Notes: generated from the sequence alone by a model not told the origin. 64,000 nucleotides of DNA from Variovorax paradoxus (GCF_024734665.1 NZ_CP102931.1:5702001-5766000), one strand, 5' to 3'. Numbered from the stretch's first letter, positions 1-8,553 are shown. Program-made: numbers and translations.

Positions 1-961
1 TTTCGACCATGACGCCGAACACGCGGTTCGAGCCGCCGGCGATCTGCGCGGCGATGTCCTTCGCCACGTCAATCTGCTTCTGGTGCTGCTTGGAGCTGTT
101 GGCATGGCTGCAATCGACCATCAGCGTGGGCGGCAGCTTGGCGGCTTCGAGGTCCTTGCAGGCAGCTTCGACGCTGGCGGCGTCGTAGTTCGGCGCCTTG
201 CCACCGCGCAGGATCACGTGGCAATCGCGGTTGCCGTTGGTCTGCACGATCGCGACCTGGCCGTTCTTGTGCACCGAGAGAAAGTGATGGCCGCGGGCCG
301 CCGCCTGGATGGCATCGGTGGCGATGCGGATGTTGCCGTCGGTGCCGTTCTTGAAGCCGATGGGCGCCGACAGGCCCGAGGCCAGTTCGCGATGGACCTG
401 GCTTTCGGTGGTGCGCGCGCCAATGGCGCCCCAGGAGATCAGGTCGCCGATGTATTGCGGCGAGATCACGTCGAGGAACTCGCTGCCCGCCGGCAGGCCG
501 AGCCGGTTGATGTCGATCAGCAGTTGGCGCGCAATGCGCAGACCTTCGTCGATGCGGAAGCTCTCGTCGAGGTACGGGTCGTTGATAAGCCCCTTCCAGC
601 CGACCGTCGTGCGCGGCTTCTCGAAGTACACGCGCATCACGATTTCCAGCGTGCCGGCGTATTTCTCGCGTTCGATCTTGAGGCGGCGGGCGTATTCGAG
701 CGCAGCGGCCGGGTCGTGGATCGAGCAAGGGCCCATGATCACCAGCAGCCGGTCGTCCTTGCCGGCCATGATGTTGTGGATGTTGCGGCGGGTGCCTTCG
801 ATCAGGGTTTCAACGGGCGTCCCGCGAATCGGGAAAAAGCGGATCAGATGTTCGGGAGGGGGCAGCACGTTGATGTCCTTGATGCGTTCGTCGTCGGTCT
901 TGCTGGTTTTTTCGACGCTCGCATACCAGCTGTCGCTGGCCGGGGCAGTGTTCGTGCTCAT
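1..961 (-). CDS. aroG: 3-deoxy-7-phosphoheptulonate (DAHP) synthase, class I; C-terminus cut by window edge
   Basis: Condenses phosphoenolpyruvate and erythrose 4-phosphate in the first step of the shikimate pathway, in the cytoplasm. About 320 residues are visible from the ATG at 961; the family is usually 350-360 long, so some 30-40 C-terminal residues lie outside the window. I read the family motifs GPCSIHDP, then GAIGARTTESQVHRE, and near the edge MVDCSHANSSK. The start is preceded by GGAAGCAACC. On the same strand just upstream lie a terminator hairpin and a short ORF rich in Phe, Tyr and Trp codons, which strongly suggests transcription attenuation. Which amino acid feedback-inhibits this isozyme cannot be told from the visible part. 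Confidence 0.95.
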   Translation of the reverse strand, partial: MSTNTAPASDSWYASVEKTSKTDDERIKDINVLPPPEHLIRFFPIRGTPVETLIEGTRRNIHNIMAGKDDRLLVIMGPCSIHDPAAALEYARRLKIEREKYAGTLEIVMRVYFEKPRTTVGWKGLINDPYLDESFRIDEGLRIARQLLIDINRLGLPAGSEFLDVISPQYIGDLISWGAIGARTTESQVHRELASGLSAPIGFKNGTDGNIRIATDAIQAAARGHHFLSVHKNGQVAIVQTNGNRDCHVILRGGKAPNYDAASVEAACKDLEAAKLPPTLMVDCSHANSSKQHQKQIDVAKDIAAQIAGGSNRVFGVMVE

Positions 962-1005
962 GGTTGCTTCCTTGTCTGTCGGGTTTGAGTGGATATCGCA
1001 GGGGC

Positions 1006-1043
1006 AAAAAAAAACCGCCGGGGCTCAGGGCACCGGCGGTTTT
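1006..1043 (-). terminator. Rho-independent terminator in the aroG leader (attenuator)
   Basis: An 11-bp perfect stem (1011-1021 with 1033-1043, arm CCGGCGGTTTT) closes an 11-base loop. On the minus strand it is followed by nine consecutive T at 1014-1006. It lies about 20 bases after the leader-peptide stop and 45 bases before the aroG start, so it can only act on the aroG transcript itself. Confidence 0.9.
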
Positions 1044-1088
1044 GGGAGGGTGTTCGTTTGCTTTACGCGCTCGCCTCTCGTCCGCCGG
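1033..1088 (-). promoter_or_regulatory. Possible antiterminator pairing in the aroG leader
   Basis: The leader-peptide coding segment 1088-1082 reads CCGGCGG on the minus strand. This is the same heptamer as the 3' arm of the terminator, so it can pair with the 5' arm (CCGCCGG, 1039-1033) and prevent the terminator from forming. It sits directly after the run of aromatic codons, where a stalled ribosome would leave it free. The pairing is seen in the sequence; its use is inferred. Confidence 0.6.
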
Positions 1089-1137
1089 AAACCGGGAACC
1101 AAAAGTAGGCAAAGAAATAAGCGCGGAGGGCGGACAT
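1063..1137 (-). CDS. aroG leader peptide, 24 residues, aromatic-rich
   Basis: A 24-codon ORF (ATG at 1137, TAA at 1063-1065) lies between the upstream lipoprotein gene and aroG. Residues 6-14 read AYFFAYFWF: seven of nine residues are Phe, Tyr or Trp, against a background of Ala, Ser, Gly and Arg. It is followed within 20 bases by a strong terminator hairpin and then by DAHP synthase, the classical arrangement for ribosome-mediated attenuation. Starvation for charged tRNA-Phe, -Tyr or -Trp would stall the ribosome and let transcription reach aroG. No clear Shine-Dalgarno precedes the ATG, and the best promoter would place the RNA start close to the ATG, so the message may be nearly leaderless. 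Because the pathway makes all three aromatic amino acids, the mixed codon run fits its job. Confidence 0.85.
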   Translation of the reverse strand: MSALRAYFFAYFWFPVSGGREASA

Positions 1138-1145
1138 GTGCGCGA

Positions 1146-1176
1146 AATGTAGCACGGAAAGCAAAAACCCGGTCAA
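1146..1176 (-). promoter_or_regulatory. Candidate promoter of the aroG leader transcript
   Basis: TTGACC (1176-1171) and TACATT (1151-1146) are separated by 19 bases, with TG one base before the -10. The -35 box sits in the loop of the terminator of the upstream gene. The spacer is longer than ideal, so this is tentative. If right, transcription begins within a few bases of the leader-peptide ATG at 1137. Confidence 0.35.
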
Positions 1177-1186
1177 GCGGCCGGGT
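1163..1186 (-). terminator. Terminator of the BamE-like lipoprotein gene
   Basis: Stem ACCCGG (1167-1172) with CCGGGT (1181-1186) and an 8-base loop, followed on the minus strand by five T. It lies 11 bases after the stop of the gene at 1197-1730 and separates it from the aroG leader unit. Confidence 0.7.
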
Positions 1187-1196
1187 GCGGCGTTGT

Positions 1197-1730
1197 TTAC
1201 CGGTAGCCCGACTCGTTGGCGTTGTGGATGATCCAGATCAGGTTACCGCTGGTGTATTCGCCCATGCCGCCACCGGCGAAGACCAACCGGCCCTGGCCTT
1301 TGTAGGTCATCTCGAAACGGTGGCGGTCGCTGCCGAAATAGAACGGAATGAAGGCCTTGCCCGTAACGTACGCCCCCTGGTCGGTCGGCGGGCCCGCAAG
1401 GTCGGTGACCTGCTTGGCGCTCATGCCGATCTGCAGGCGTGTGAACTTGCTGTTGCGCGCCGGGTTGCCGGTGATTTCGCCTTCGTAGCCGTTCAGGCCC
1501 TTGACGGTGCGGCCGCTGCCTGCTTCGACCTTCGACGAGTCGACCACGTTGCCCTGGGCATCCATGCCGGCCTTCGCGCCGCCGCGCGCCGGTGCCGCGG
1601 GGGCGGGTGCCGGCGCAGCCGCAGGCTGGCTGCCCCCGGAGCCGCCGCGCGACGCGCAACCCGCGCCCGCCAGCACTACAACGGCAGTCACGGCCCACAG
1701 AGCCGCGGACGAATTGATCCTGATCCTCAT
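1197..1730 (-). CDS. BamE/SmpA-like outer-membrane lipoprotein
   Basis: A 177-residue exported protein. The N-terminus has a hydrophobic signal peptide ending LAGAGC, with Cys at about 25 as the likely lipidated residue; the -3 Gly is not ideal for a lipobox. A low-complexity Gly/Pro/Ala linker follows. The C-terminal half has the BamE-type motif LQIGMSAKQVTDLAGPP and ends in beta-rich sequence. BamE-like domains often help outer-membrane assembly or bind other envelope proteins; the specific role here is unknown. The start is supported by AAGGAGCG four bases upstream. A terminator follows the gene. Confidence 0.75.
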   Translation of the reverse strand: MRIRINSSAALWAVTAVVVLAGAGCASRGGSGGSQPAAAPAPAPAAPARGGAKAGMDAQGNVVDSSKVEAGSGRTVKGLNGYEGEITGNPARNSKFTRLQIGMSAKQVTDLAGPPTDQGAYVTGKAFIPFYFGSDRHRFEMTYKGQGRLVFAGGGMGEYTSGNLIWIIHNANESGYR

Positions 1731-1772
1731 CGAACGCTCCTTGTTGTGAAAGGAGCGCAGCTTAACAAGCCC

Positions 1773-3233
1773 TCAGGCCGTGCCGCCTACGGTCAAACCA
1801 TCGATGCGCAACGTCGGCTGGCCGACGCCCACCGGCACGCTCTGGCCTTCCTTGCCGCATGTGCCGACGCCCGAGTCAAGCGCCATGTCGTTGCCGATCA
1901 TGGTCACGCGGGTGAGTGCGTCGGGGCCATTGCCCACGATGGTCGCGCCCTTCACCGGGTACTGGATCTTGCCGTTCTCGACCCAATAGGCCTCGCTGGC
2001 CGAGAACACGAACTTGCCGCTCGTGATGTCGACCTGCCCGCCGCCGAAGTTCGTGGCGTACAGGCCCTTCTTGATGCTGGCGACGATTTCCTTCGGGTCC
2101 TTGTCGCCGCCAAGCATGTAGGTGTTGGTCATGCGCGGCATCGGCACGTGTGCGTAGCTTTCGCGGCGGCCGTTGCCTGTGGGCTTGACCTTCATGAGGC
2201 GCGCATTGAGCGCGTCCTGGATGTAGCCCTTGAGGATGCCGTCCTCGATCAGCACGTTGCGCTGGCTGGCGTTGCCCTCGTCGTCGACGTTGAGCGAGCC
2301 GCGGCGGTCGGCGATCGTGCCGTCGTCGAGCACCGTGACGCCCTTGGCCGCCACGCGCTGGCCGATGCGGCCGGAGAACGCGCTTGAGCCCTTGCGGTTG
2401 AAGTCGCCCTCCAGGCCGTGGCCAATGGCTTCGTGCAGCAGGATGCCGGGCCAGCCGGAGCCGAGCACCACGGTCATTTCGCCGGCCGGCGCCGGGCGTG
2501 CGTCGAGGTTGGTCAGGGCGGCTTTCACGGCATGGTCGACGTACTCGGCGATCTGTTCGTCGGTGAAATAGGCCAGGCCGAAACGCCCCCCACCGCCGCC
2601 GGAGCCGATTTCGCGGCGGCCGTTCTGCTCGGCGATCACGGTGACCGACAGGCGCACCAGCGGGCGCACGTCGGCGGCCAGCGTGCCGTCGGCACGTGCC
2701 ACGAGCACCACGTCGTACTCGCTTGCAAGGCCCGCCATGACCTGCGCCACGCGCGGATCGCGCGAGCGGGCCAGCTTTTCGACCTTTTCGAGCAACTTCA
2801 CCTTGGTGGTGCTGTCGAGCGTGGAAATGGGGTCGATGCCGTCGTAGAGCGAGCGGCTCGATGCGATCTTGCGGGCCGGCGTCTTCACACGGCCCGTGCG
2901 GCCGGCGGAGGAAATGGAGCGCACCGTGCGCGCCGCGTCGAGCAGCGAGGCCTCGGAAATGTCGTCTGAATAGGCAAAAGCGGTCTTCTCGCCACTGACC
3001 GCACGCACGCCAACGCCCTGGTCGATGCTGAAGCTGCCGGTCTTGACGATGCCCTCTTCGAGGCTCCAGCCCTCGCTGCGCGTGTACTGGAAGTACAGGT
3101 CGGCGTCGTCCACCCGGTGCGCGGTGATCTCGGCCAAGGCCTTGCTCAGGTGCGATTCGTCGAGGCCGAACGGCGTGAGAAGAAGCTGTTGCGCCGTGGC
3201 GAGGCGCTCGATGGTGGGTTCGCGAGAGATCAT
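1773..3233 (-). CDS. tldD: TldD metalloprotease subunit
   Basis: A 486-residue cytoplasmic protein of the TldD/PmbA family; together with TldE/PmbA it forms a zinc protease that digests unfolded peptides and matures some modified peptides. The metal-binding motif HEAIGHGLEGD is present, as is the conserved C-terminal GTCGKEGQSVPVGVGQP. Length matches the family (about 480). No tldE/pmbA partner is in this window. It follows rodA on the same strand after 58 bases and precedes the BamE-like lipoprotein by 42 bases. Confidence 0.95.
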   Translation of the reverse strand: MISREPTIERLATAQQLLLTPFGLDESHLSKALAEITAHRVDDADLYFQYTRSEGWSLEEGIVKTGSFSIDQGVGVRAVSGEKTAFAYSDDISEASLLDAARTVRSISSAGRTGRVKTPARKIASSRSLYDGIDPISTLDSTTKVKLLEKVEKLARSRDPRVAQVMAGLASEYDVVLVARADGTLAADVRPLVRLSVTVIAEQNGRREIGSGGGGGRFGLAYFTDEQIAEYVDHAVKAALTNLDARPAPAGEMTVVLGSGWPGILLHEAIGHGLEGDFNRKGSSAFSGRIGQRVAAKGVTVLDDGTIADRRGSLNVDDEGNASQRNVLIEDGILKGYIQDALNARLMKVKPTGNGRRESYAHVPMPRMTNTYMLGGDKDPKEIVASIKKGLYATNFGGGQVDITSGKFVFSASEAYWVENGKIQYPVKGATIVGNGPDALTRVTMIGNDMALDSGVGTCGKEGQSVPVGVGQPTLRIDGLTVGGTA

Positions 3234-3291
3234 CGTGACATTCTAGGCAGCCGCCCTCTTCCGCGCTGCCCCAAAGGGCACTCTGGCGCTA

Positions 3292-4446
3292 CTAGTTCTG
3301 CGCCAGCTTCCTTGCCCGGGCGATCGACATCAGGATCCCCAGCCCCAGCCCCAGCGTCACCATGGCCGTACCGCCATAGCTGATGAACGGCAGCGGCACC
3401 CCCACCACCGGCAGGATGCCGCTCACCATGCCCATGTTCACGAAGGCGTAGGTGAAGAAGATCATCGTCACCGCCCCTGCCAGCAGGCGCGAGAACAGGG
3501 TCGCCGCATTGGTCGCGATCACCAGCCCCCGGAAGATCAGCAGGATGAAGGCCGAAATCAGCGCCAGGTTGCCCATCAGCCCGAATTCCTCGGAATAGGC
3601 GGCAAAGATGAAGTCGGTGGTTCGCTCGGGAATGAATTCGAGGTGCGTCTGCGTACCCTGCATGAAGCCCTTTCCGCCCACCCCGCCCGAACCGATGGCG
3701 ATCATCCCCTGGATGATGTGGAAGCCCTTGCCCAGCGGGTCCTTGCTCGGGTCGAGCAGCGTGCACACGCGCTGCTTCTGGTAGTCGTGCAGCACGCGCC
3801 AGTCGACCCCGTCGGCGCACAGCTTCGACTCGAAGCCCACGATCAGCGTCACGGCCACCGCGCCGATCAGCACCGGCGGCACGATCAGCTTCCACGGCAG
3901 CCCGGCAAAGAAGATCACCGCCAGCCCGGCGGCCAGCACCAGCAGCGAGGTTCCCAGGTCGGGCTGCTTCATGATGAGCCCGACCGGCACCGCCAGCAGC
4001 ACCGTAGCTACCACGAAGTCGAGCGGCCGCAGCTGGCCTTCGCGCCGCTGGAACCACCAGGCCAGCATCAGCGGCATTGCGATCTTCAGGATTTCGCTGG
4101 GCTGGATCACCACGCCCACGTTGATCCAGCGCTGGGCGCCCTTCTTGGTGATGCCGAACAGCGCCACCGCCACCAGCAGCGCCACGCCCATCGTGTAGAG
4201 CGGCACGGCGGCCAGCATCAGCCGCTGCGGCGGCACCTGCGCCACCACGAACATGATGAAGCCGGCCAGCAGCATGTTGCGGCCATGGTCGACGAAGCGC
4301 GAGCCATGGTCATAGCCGGAGGAATACATGGTCAGCAGCCCGGCGAACGCGAGCAGCAGCACGGCGAAGGCCAGAAAGCCGTCGAAGCCCTGGAAGATGG
4401 GCGCAATGCGACGCGCCAGGGAGGGCTGATTGAACACGGCAGACAT
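3292..4446 (-). CDS. rodA: Rod-shape SEDS peptidoglycan polymerase RodA
   Basis: A 384-residue polytopic membrane protein of the FtsW/RodA/SpoVE family, the glycosyltransferase of the elongation machinery. About ten membrane segments are visible. Family signatures near the C-terminus include PVVGVPLPFISYGG. It is called RodA rather than FtsW because FtsW is encoded within the dcw cluster at 31242-32540. The mreBCD-mrdA genes that usually precede rodA are absent: a divergent lipoprotein gene starts 130 bases upstream, so rodA here must have its own promoter. Confidence 0.93.
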   Translation of the reverse strand: MSAVFNQPSLARRIAPIFQGFDGFLAFAVLLLAFAGLLTMYSSGYDHGSRFVDHGRNMLLAGFIMFVVAQVPPQRLMLAAVPLYTMGVALLVAVALFGITKKGAQRWINVGVVIQPSEILKIAMPLMLAWWFQRREGQLRPLDFVVATVLLAVPVGLIMKQPDLGTSLLVLAAGLAVIFFAGLPWKLIVPPVLIGAVAVTLIVGFESKLCADGVDWRVLHDYQKQRVCTLLDPSKDPLGKGFHIIQGMIAIGSGGVGGKGFMQGTQTHLEFIPERTTDFIFAAYSEEFGLMGNLALISAFILLIFRGLVIATNAATLFSRLLAGAVTMIFFTYAFVNMGMVSGILPVVGVPLPFISYGGTAMVTLGLGLGILMSIARARKLAQN

Positions 4447-4575
4447 GGGGGCGGATTATCCGGCTTATACGAATCCCCGGCGCGTGTCCCCCCGTGGAAA
4501 TCCCCATCCCCGACTGTCATGGGTCGTTCGCCTCTTGCTCTTACATTCGGGGATTCATAAAAAAGGGAGGATCGG

Positions 4576-6657
4576 ATGGCGTCTCAACGTCTGCGCTTGT
4601 CGCTCGTGGCAGGTCTTTGCATTTCGGTCGTCGCATGCGGCGGCGGTGGCGGCGGAGGGAGCTCAGGGCTGCCCTTCGGACTGGCCGGCTCGGGTAACTC
4701 GTCCACCCCGAATTCCTCTGCTTCGACCTCGCCCACCCTGAGCGGCACGGCCGCCACCGGCGCGGCCTTCGGTGGCGCCACCGTCACGGTCCAGGATCAA
4801 AGCGGCGCGACGGTCTGCACCACCCAGACCGACGGGCAAGGCACCTACCACTGCGCGCTGTCCGCAGCCACCAAGGCGCCCCTCGTAATCACCGCGGTGC
4901 GCGACGACCAGTCGCTCTACAGCACCGTTGCCAGCAACGGCGGCACCGCCAACATCACGCCGCTGACCACGGTCATCGTCTCTCGGCTCTCGCCGGATGG
5001 TCGCCCCGCCAATCTGGCGGCGGCCATACAGGCCAACGCTGGCACCGTGACCGACGCGCGCCTGCAACAGCAGACAGCCGCGCTCGTTGCAGCGCTCCAG
5101 CCGGTGCTGGACGCCCTCGGGCAGGCCACCGTCGATCCGATCACCGGCCAATTCAGCGCCGACGGCACCGGGCACGACAAGGTACTCGACGCGCTGCTGG
5201 TCAGCGTGCGCCCCGACAGCGGCGCTGCCAACATCGAGATCACGGTGAAGGGCCTTCCGTCGGGCGACGACGCTGTACCAGCCTCCATCATCTTCCGTAG
5301 CAGCGATGCCTCCGTTCCGGCTCTGCCAACGGGCATTACGCCAGACCAACTGGCCGGCCTTCCCGCGCCGGCCTTGCTGGCCAATCTGCTCGACCGCCTG
5401 AACGCGTGCTACCGACTGCCGCTGTCGCAGCGCGTCTCCGCGCCGAACGACACAACGGCAGTGACCGGCGGGCCGGTTGATGTGATCGCGCCCGCCTGCC
5501 GCGAGCTCTTCGTTGGAAACGACCCTGCCGGCTACCTCCACAGCGGCTTCGGCGTGGGCCGCGACGCCGACAACCAGGGCAGCTTCACCAGTCTCTTCCG
5601 TCCCGAAAACACGGGCCGCACCTGGGACCGCGCCAACTTCGAGTTCTTCCGTCCGAACGGCGACCTAGCACTCAGCTACCGCGCGACCGACGTGGGAGAC
5701 AACGTCACCTTCGGCACCGTCACCGTGCGCAAGGTGGGCAGCACGCTCAAGCTCGCTGGGGACGGCCATGTCTACGCCTCCAACGTGCGCCCGGTGTTCG
5801 CCTACCGCGACATGATCAACTCCCCCGCGTTCAACTCGTACACCACGGGTTACGGCATCCCGATCCGGAATCGGCAGGAAGGCGGCGCGGCAGTCTTCAG
5901 CAAGGTCATCGTGACTTCGCCGCTGAACAAGGTCCTGACCTTCATCCCGCAACCCGGCCTGTCGTTCCTCGTGGTGACCAGGCCCGACGGCACGCCGGAG
6001 CTCAACAACGGCATCAATCTGCGCGGCATCTACGAGAACCCGTCGACGCCCGGCAGCCTGGCGAGCCGTGAGCCCGGCATCGGGTTGCTCGACCCCCAGT
6101 ACACCGACACGCAGATCAGCCAGTTGCAGGACCAGAGCGTGTGGAAATTCGAGTTCGTGCACGCGAAGCCGGGCGTACCCAACGTGATCCAGTACGAACG
6201 CACCCTCTCTCGCGCAGCAACGATCGGCGAGATCCGCCAGCAGCCGCTGTTCGACCTGGCGCCCGCCATGCGCACCCAGCTGGTCTCCCGCACCAATGCC
6301 GACGCTGGCTTGGTCTACCCCACGAACAGTGCGGGCCAGCCGAACATCCTGGACATCAGCGTCACTGGCAACCAGGATGCGTGGGTCGTGCCGAGCGGCG
6401 CGCTGGCTCCCGCCGTGCTGACGGCCTACGGCTTCGCCAAGTCGGGCACCCGCTTCAACGACAACATCGCGCTGCCCTCCACGGCGCGCAAGGCGGTGAT
6501 CGACTGCTCCGCCGAGACGGCCGGCGACACGCATTGCGACAGCGCTGCTGGCAAGCAGTACGCCGAAGGCACGCGGGTGCATTACCTGGCGTTCGAGGCC
6601 TACAACGCGCGCAGCCTCGGCATCACGCGCTACGTGCTGTTCTACAAGCAGTTCTGA
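4576..6657 (+). CDS. Large secreted lipoprotein of unknown function
   Basis: A 693-residue protein with signal peptide and lipobox SVVAC; Cys 21 is followed by seven Gly and a Ser/Gly/Thr-rich tether to about residue 55. Next comes a short beta-sandwich-like segment (GTAATGAAFGGATVTVQD) resembling carboxypeptidase-regulatory-like folds, then a region beginning NITPLTTVIVSRL of a kind I associate with betaproteobacterial surface lipoproteins. The remaining 400 residues are not recognised. Cysteines at about 278 and 307 and a late cluster could form disulfides. Strong ribosome site GGGAGG at 4565-4570. It is divergent from rodA and convergent with the histidine kinase; no functional link is evident. 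Confidence 0.8.
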   Translation: MASQRLRLSLVAGLCISVVACGGGGGGGSSGLPFGLAGSGNSSTPNSSASTSPTLSGTAATGAAFGGATVTVQDQSGATVCTTQTDGQGTYHCALSAATKAPLVITAVRDDQSLYSTVASNGGTANITPLTTVIVSRLSPDGRPANLAAAIQANAGTVTDARLQQQTAALVAALQPVLDALGQATVDPITGQFSADGTGHDKVLDALLVSVRPDSGAANIEITVKGLPSGDDAVPASIIFRSSDASVPALPTGITPDQLAGLPAPALLANLLDRLNACYRLPLSQRVSAPNDTTAVTGGPVDVIAPACRELFVGNDPAGYLHSGFGVGRDADNQGSFTSLFRPENTGRTWDRANFEFFRPNGDLALSYRATDVGDNVTFGTVTVRKVGSTLKLAGDGHVYASNVRPVFAYRDMINSPAFNSYTTGYGIPIRNRQEGGAAVFSKVIVTSPLNKVLTFIPQPGLSFLVVTRPDGTPELNNGINLRGIYENPSTPGSLASREPGIGLLDPQYTDTQISQLQDQSVWKFEFVHAKPGVPNVIQYERTLSRAATIGEIRQQPLFDLAPAMRTQLVSRTNADAGLVYPTNSAGQPNILDISVTGNQDAWVVPSGALAPAVLTAYGFAKSGTRFNDNIALPSTARKAVIDCSAETAGDTHCDSAAGKQYAEGTRVHYLAFEAYNARSLGITRYVLFYKQF

Positions 6658-6672
6658 ATGAACATCTGAGGG

Positions 6673-6699
6673 CCTCGCACCGGGGCACCGGGTGCGGGG
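6673..6699. terminator. Hairpin between convergent genes
   Basis: CCTCGCACC (6673-6681) pairs with GGTGCGGGG (6691-6699), nine pairs including one G-U, with a 9-base loop. It lies between the stop codons of the lipoprotein (6657) and the histidine kinase (6703). The T-run is poor on both sides, so termination is plausible rather than certain. Confidence 0.5.
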
Positions 6700-6702
6700 T
6701 TC

Positions 6703-8547
6703 TCAATCGAATTCGAGCTGAACGACCGTGCGTCCGGGTCGGCTTTCAACCGTCAGCCGGGCCCCGATGGCCCCCGAGCGCTCCGCCAGCGACCGCGGCC
6801 GATGCTTCACGGCGTCAAAGCCCTTGCCGTTGTCGATCACCCGCAGTTGCACCGTCGTGCCCTGCATCCCGGCCTCGAATCGCAACACGGTGGCCTGGGC
6901 GTGCTGCAGCACGTTGGAGATCGCCTCGAAGAGCAAAAACTGCAATTGCCGCATGCCTTGCGCGCCGAGCCGCTCTACCGGCTCCACCTCGTCCACCGCC
7001 CATTCGAACTCGATGCCCGAAGACGCCAGGCGGGGCTCCAGGCGGTAGCGCGCCGCTGCCAGCAGCGCACCCACGTCGCCCGGCGGCAGGTGGATCGAAT
7101 CGATCTGCAGCTTGAGCTGGTCCAGCGAATCGCGCAGCGTGCGCAGCAGGTCGCCCGAGCTGGTCTGGCCCGACTGCAGCTGCCGGATCGCCGAAGTGAT
7201 GTGCGAGCCCATGCCGTCGTGCATTTCGCGCAGGATGCGTTCGCGCTCGTGGGTGCGCGCCTGGTCGCGCGCCGCGGCCTCGAGTTCGGCATACGTGGCC
7301 GCCAGCTCGCGTTCGCGCTGGGCCACCCGCTCGGCCAGGGCCGCGACCGATCCGCGCGCCAACACGCTCGCCGCACGAAAGCGCCGCAGCACGATCAACA
7401 GCAGCGCCACGCCGAAGAACACCGACGAATAGCGCACCCAGGTGGTCTCGCCATAGGCGTCGCTGAGGCGGATCACCAGCCAGTCGCGCACGCCGAACAT
7501 CACTGTCACCAGAGCAGCGCCGGCCACCAGCAGCCGCTCGGCGCTCGGCTCGCGCAGGGTGGCGACAGCGAAGGCGCTGACGAAGGCCAGGACGAACACG
7601 ATCTGGACGGCAAGCCAACCGGTGAGCCACATCGGCTCCTCGCGCTGCAGCGACAGCGCGCTGAACAGCACCGTAGCGGCCACGATGCCCGCGACAGGCC
7701 AGCGCACCCACCGGTAGCGGCGGTCGCGCCCCCACCCCGCGAGGTGGTAGACGAACATCATGGAAGAGGCGGCCCAGCCCGCATAGCAGGCGGCCATCAG
7801 CACGCCCCATGGCCCCCAGGACAGGGGAGGCTCGGCGATCACGCCGTCGGCCACCCGCACCGCCCAGCAGAACTCCGCCAGCGCGGCCCAGAAGTAGATG
7901 CCGTCGCGCCGCTGGGCGCCCTTGGCATCGACGTCGACCTGCGTCAGCCACAGCGCCAGCGCGATGCCGCCGACGATCAGGCTGAAAGCCATCAGCAGCA
8001 CCGAGCCGGTGAAGCGCCATGCATAGGCGCTCTCGAAGAGTTCGGTGCGCACCGGCGCGGCCGGTCCGATGACCACTTGCGACAGCCCCGCGCGCCGGGC
8101 GGTATCGGCGTGCAGGCGGATCTGCAGGAGGTTGTCGCCCTTGCGCAGCAGGCGCCCGGGCACCGGCACGTAGATGGGCGCCTTGGCGTAGTCGGCGTCG
8201 TTGCTGCGGTCCAGGTCGCCGTAGACCTGCAGCAGCGCGTCGTTCAATTTCACCTCGAAGACGTTGCCGACGCGTGGAATGAAGATGCCCCACGGCGTCT
8301 CGGGCTCGGCCTCGAGCGTGAACGGCAGGTCAAAACTCGCCATGCCGGGGCGGCCGTTGTGCTGGCGGTCCCAGTGGTAGGACAGCTCGACCGGCTCGGT
8401 GCGCGTAACGCCGTCGACCGTGGTCGTCACGGTGCCCTGGCGCAGTTCGATCGGCGCCTCGGACGCGACCGCGCTGGAGACGCCGGCAATACCCGCGAGG
8501 AGCATCGCCAGCCATAGCATCAGCAGCGACGCCCATTTTGGTCGCAT
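6703..8547 (-). CDS. NarL-type sensor histidine kinase with periplasmic and 7TM sensor
   Basis: A 614-residue membrane kinase. A signal-like segment (1-29) is followed by a periplasmic beta-rich domain (about 30-170), then about seven membrane helices (about 178-388) as in 7TM-DISM sensors, a coiled coil (about 400-435), a HisKA_3 dimerisation domain with His 443 in EREMHDGMGSHI-like context, and a HATPase domain with N-box EAISN (Asn 545), G1 IDNGKGF and G2 GAIGARL. It should phosphorylate the regulator encoded just upstream in the same operon (gap 6 bases). The signal is unknown; such periplasmic domains often bind carbohydrates or other small ligands. Confidence 0.9.
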   Translation of the reverse strand: MRPKWASLLMLWLAMLLAGIAGVSSAVASEAPIELRQGTVTTTVDGVTRTEPVELSYHWDRQHNGRPGMASFDLPFTLEAEPETPWGIFIPRVGNVFEVKLNDALLQVYGDLDRSNDADYAKAPIYVPVPGRLLRKGDNLLQIRLHADTARRAGLSQVVIGPAAPVRTELFESAYAWRFTGSVLLMAFSLIVGGIALALWLTQVDVDAKGAQRRDGIYFWAALAEFCWAVRVADGVIAEPPLSWGPWGVLMAACYAGWAASSMMFVYHLAGWGRDRRYRWVRWPVAGIVAATVLFSALSLQREEPMWLTGWLAVQIVFVLAFVSAFAVATLREPSAERLLVAGAALVTVMFGVRDWLVIRLSDAYGETTWVRYSSVFFGVALLLIVLRRFRAASVLARGSVAALAERVAQRERELAATYAELEAAARDQARTHERERILREMHDGMGSHITSAIRQLQSGQTSSGDLLRTLRDSLDQLKLQIDSIHLPPGDVGALLAAARYRLEPRLASSGIEFEWAVDEVEPVERLGAQGMRQLQFLLFEAISNVLQHAQATVLRFEAGMQGTTVQLRVIDNGKGFDAVKHRPRSLAERSGAIGARLTVESRPGRTVVQLEFD

Positions 8548-8553
8548 CTGTGC

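Noticed and set aside
4535..4562. TTGCTC/ATAAAA promoter ahead of the large lipoprotein gene
   Set aside because: It would start RNA within the Shine-Dalgarno, leaving no ribosome site; probably chance.
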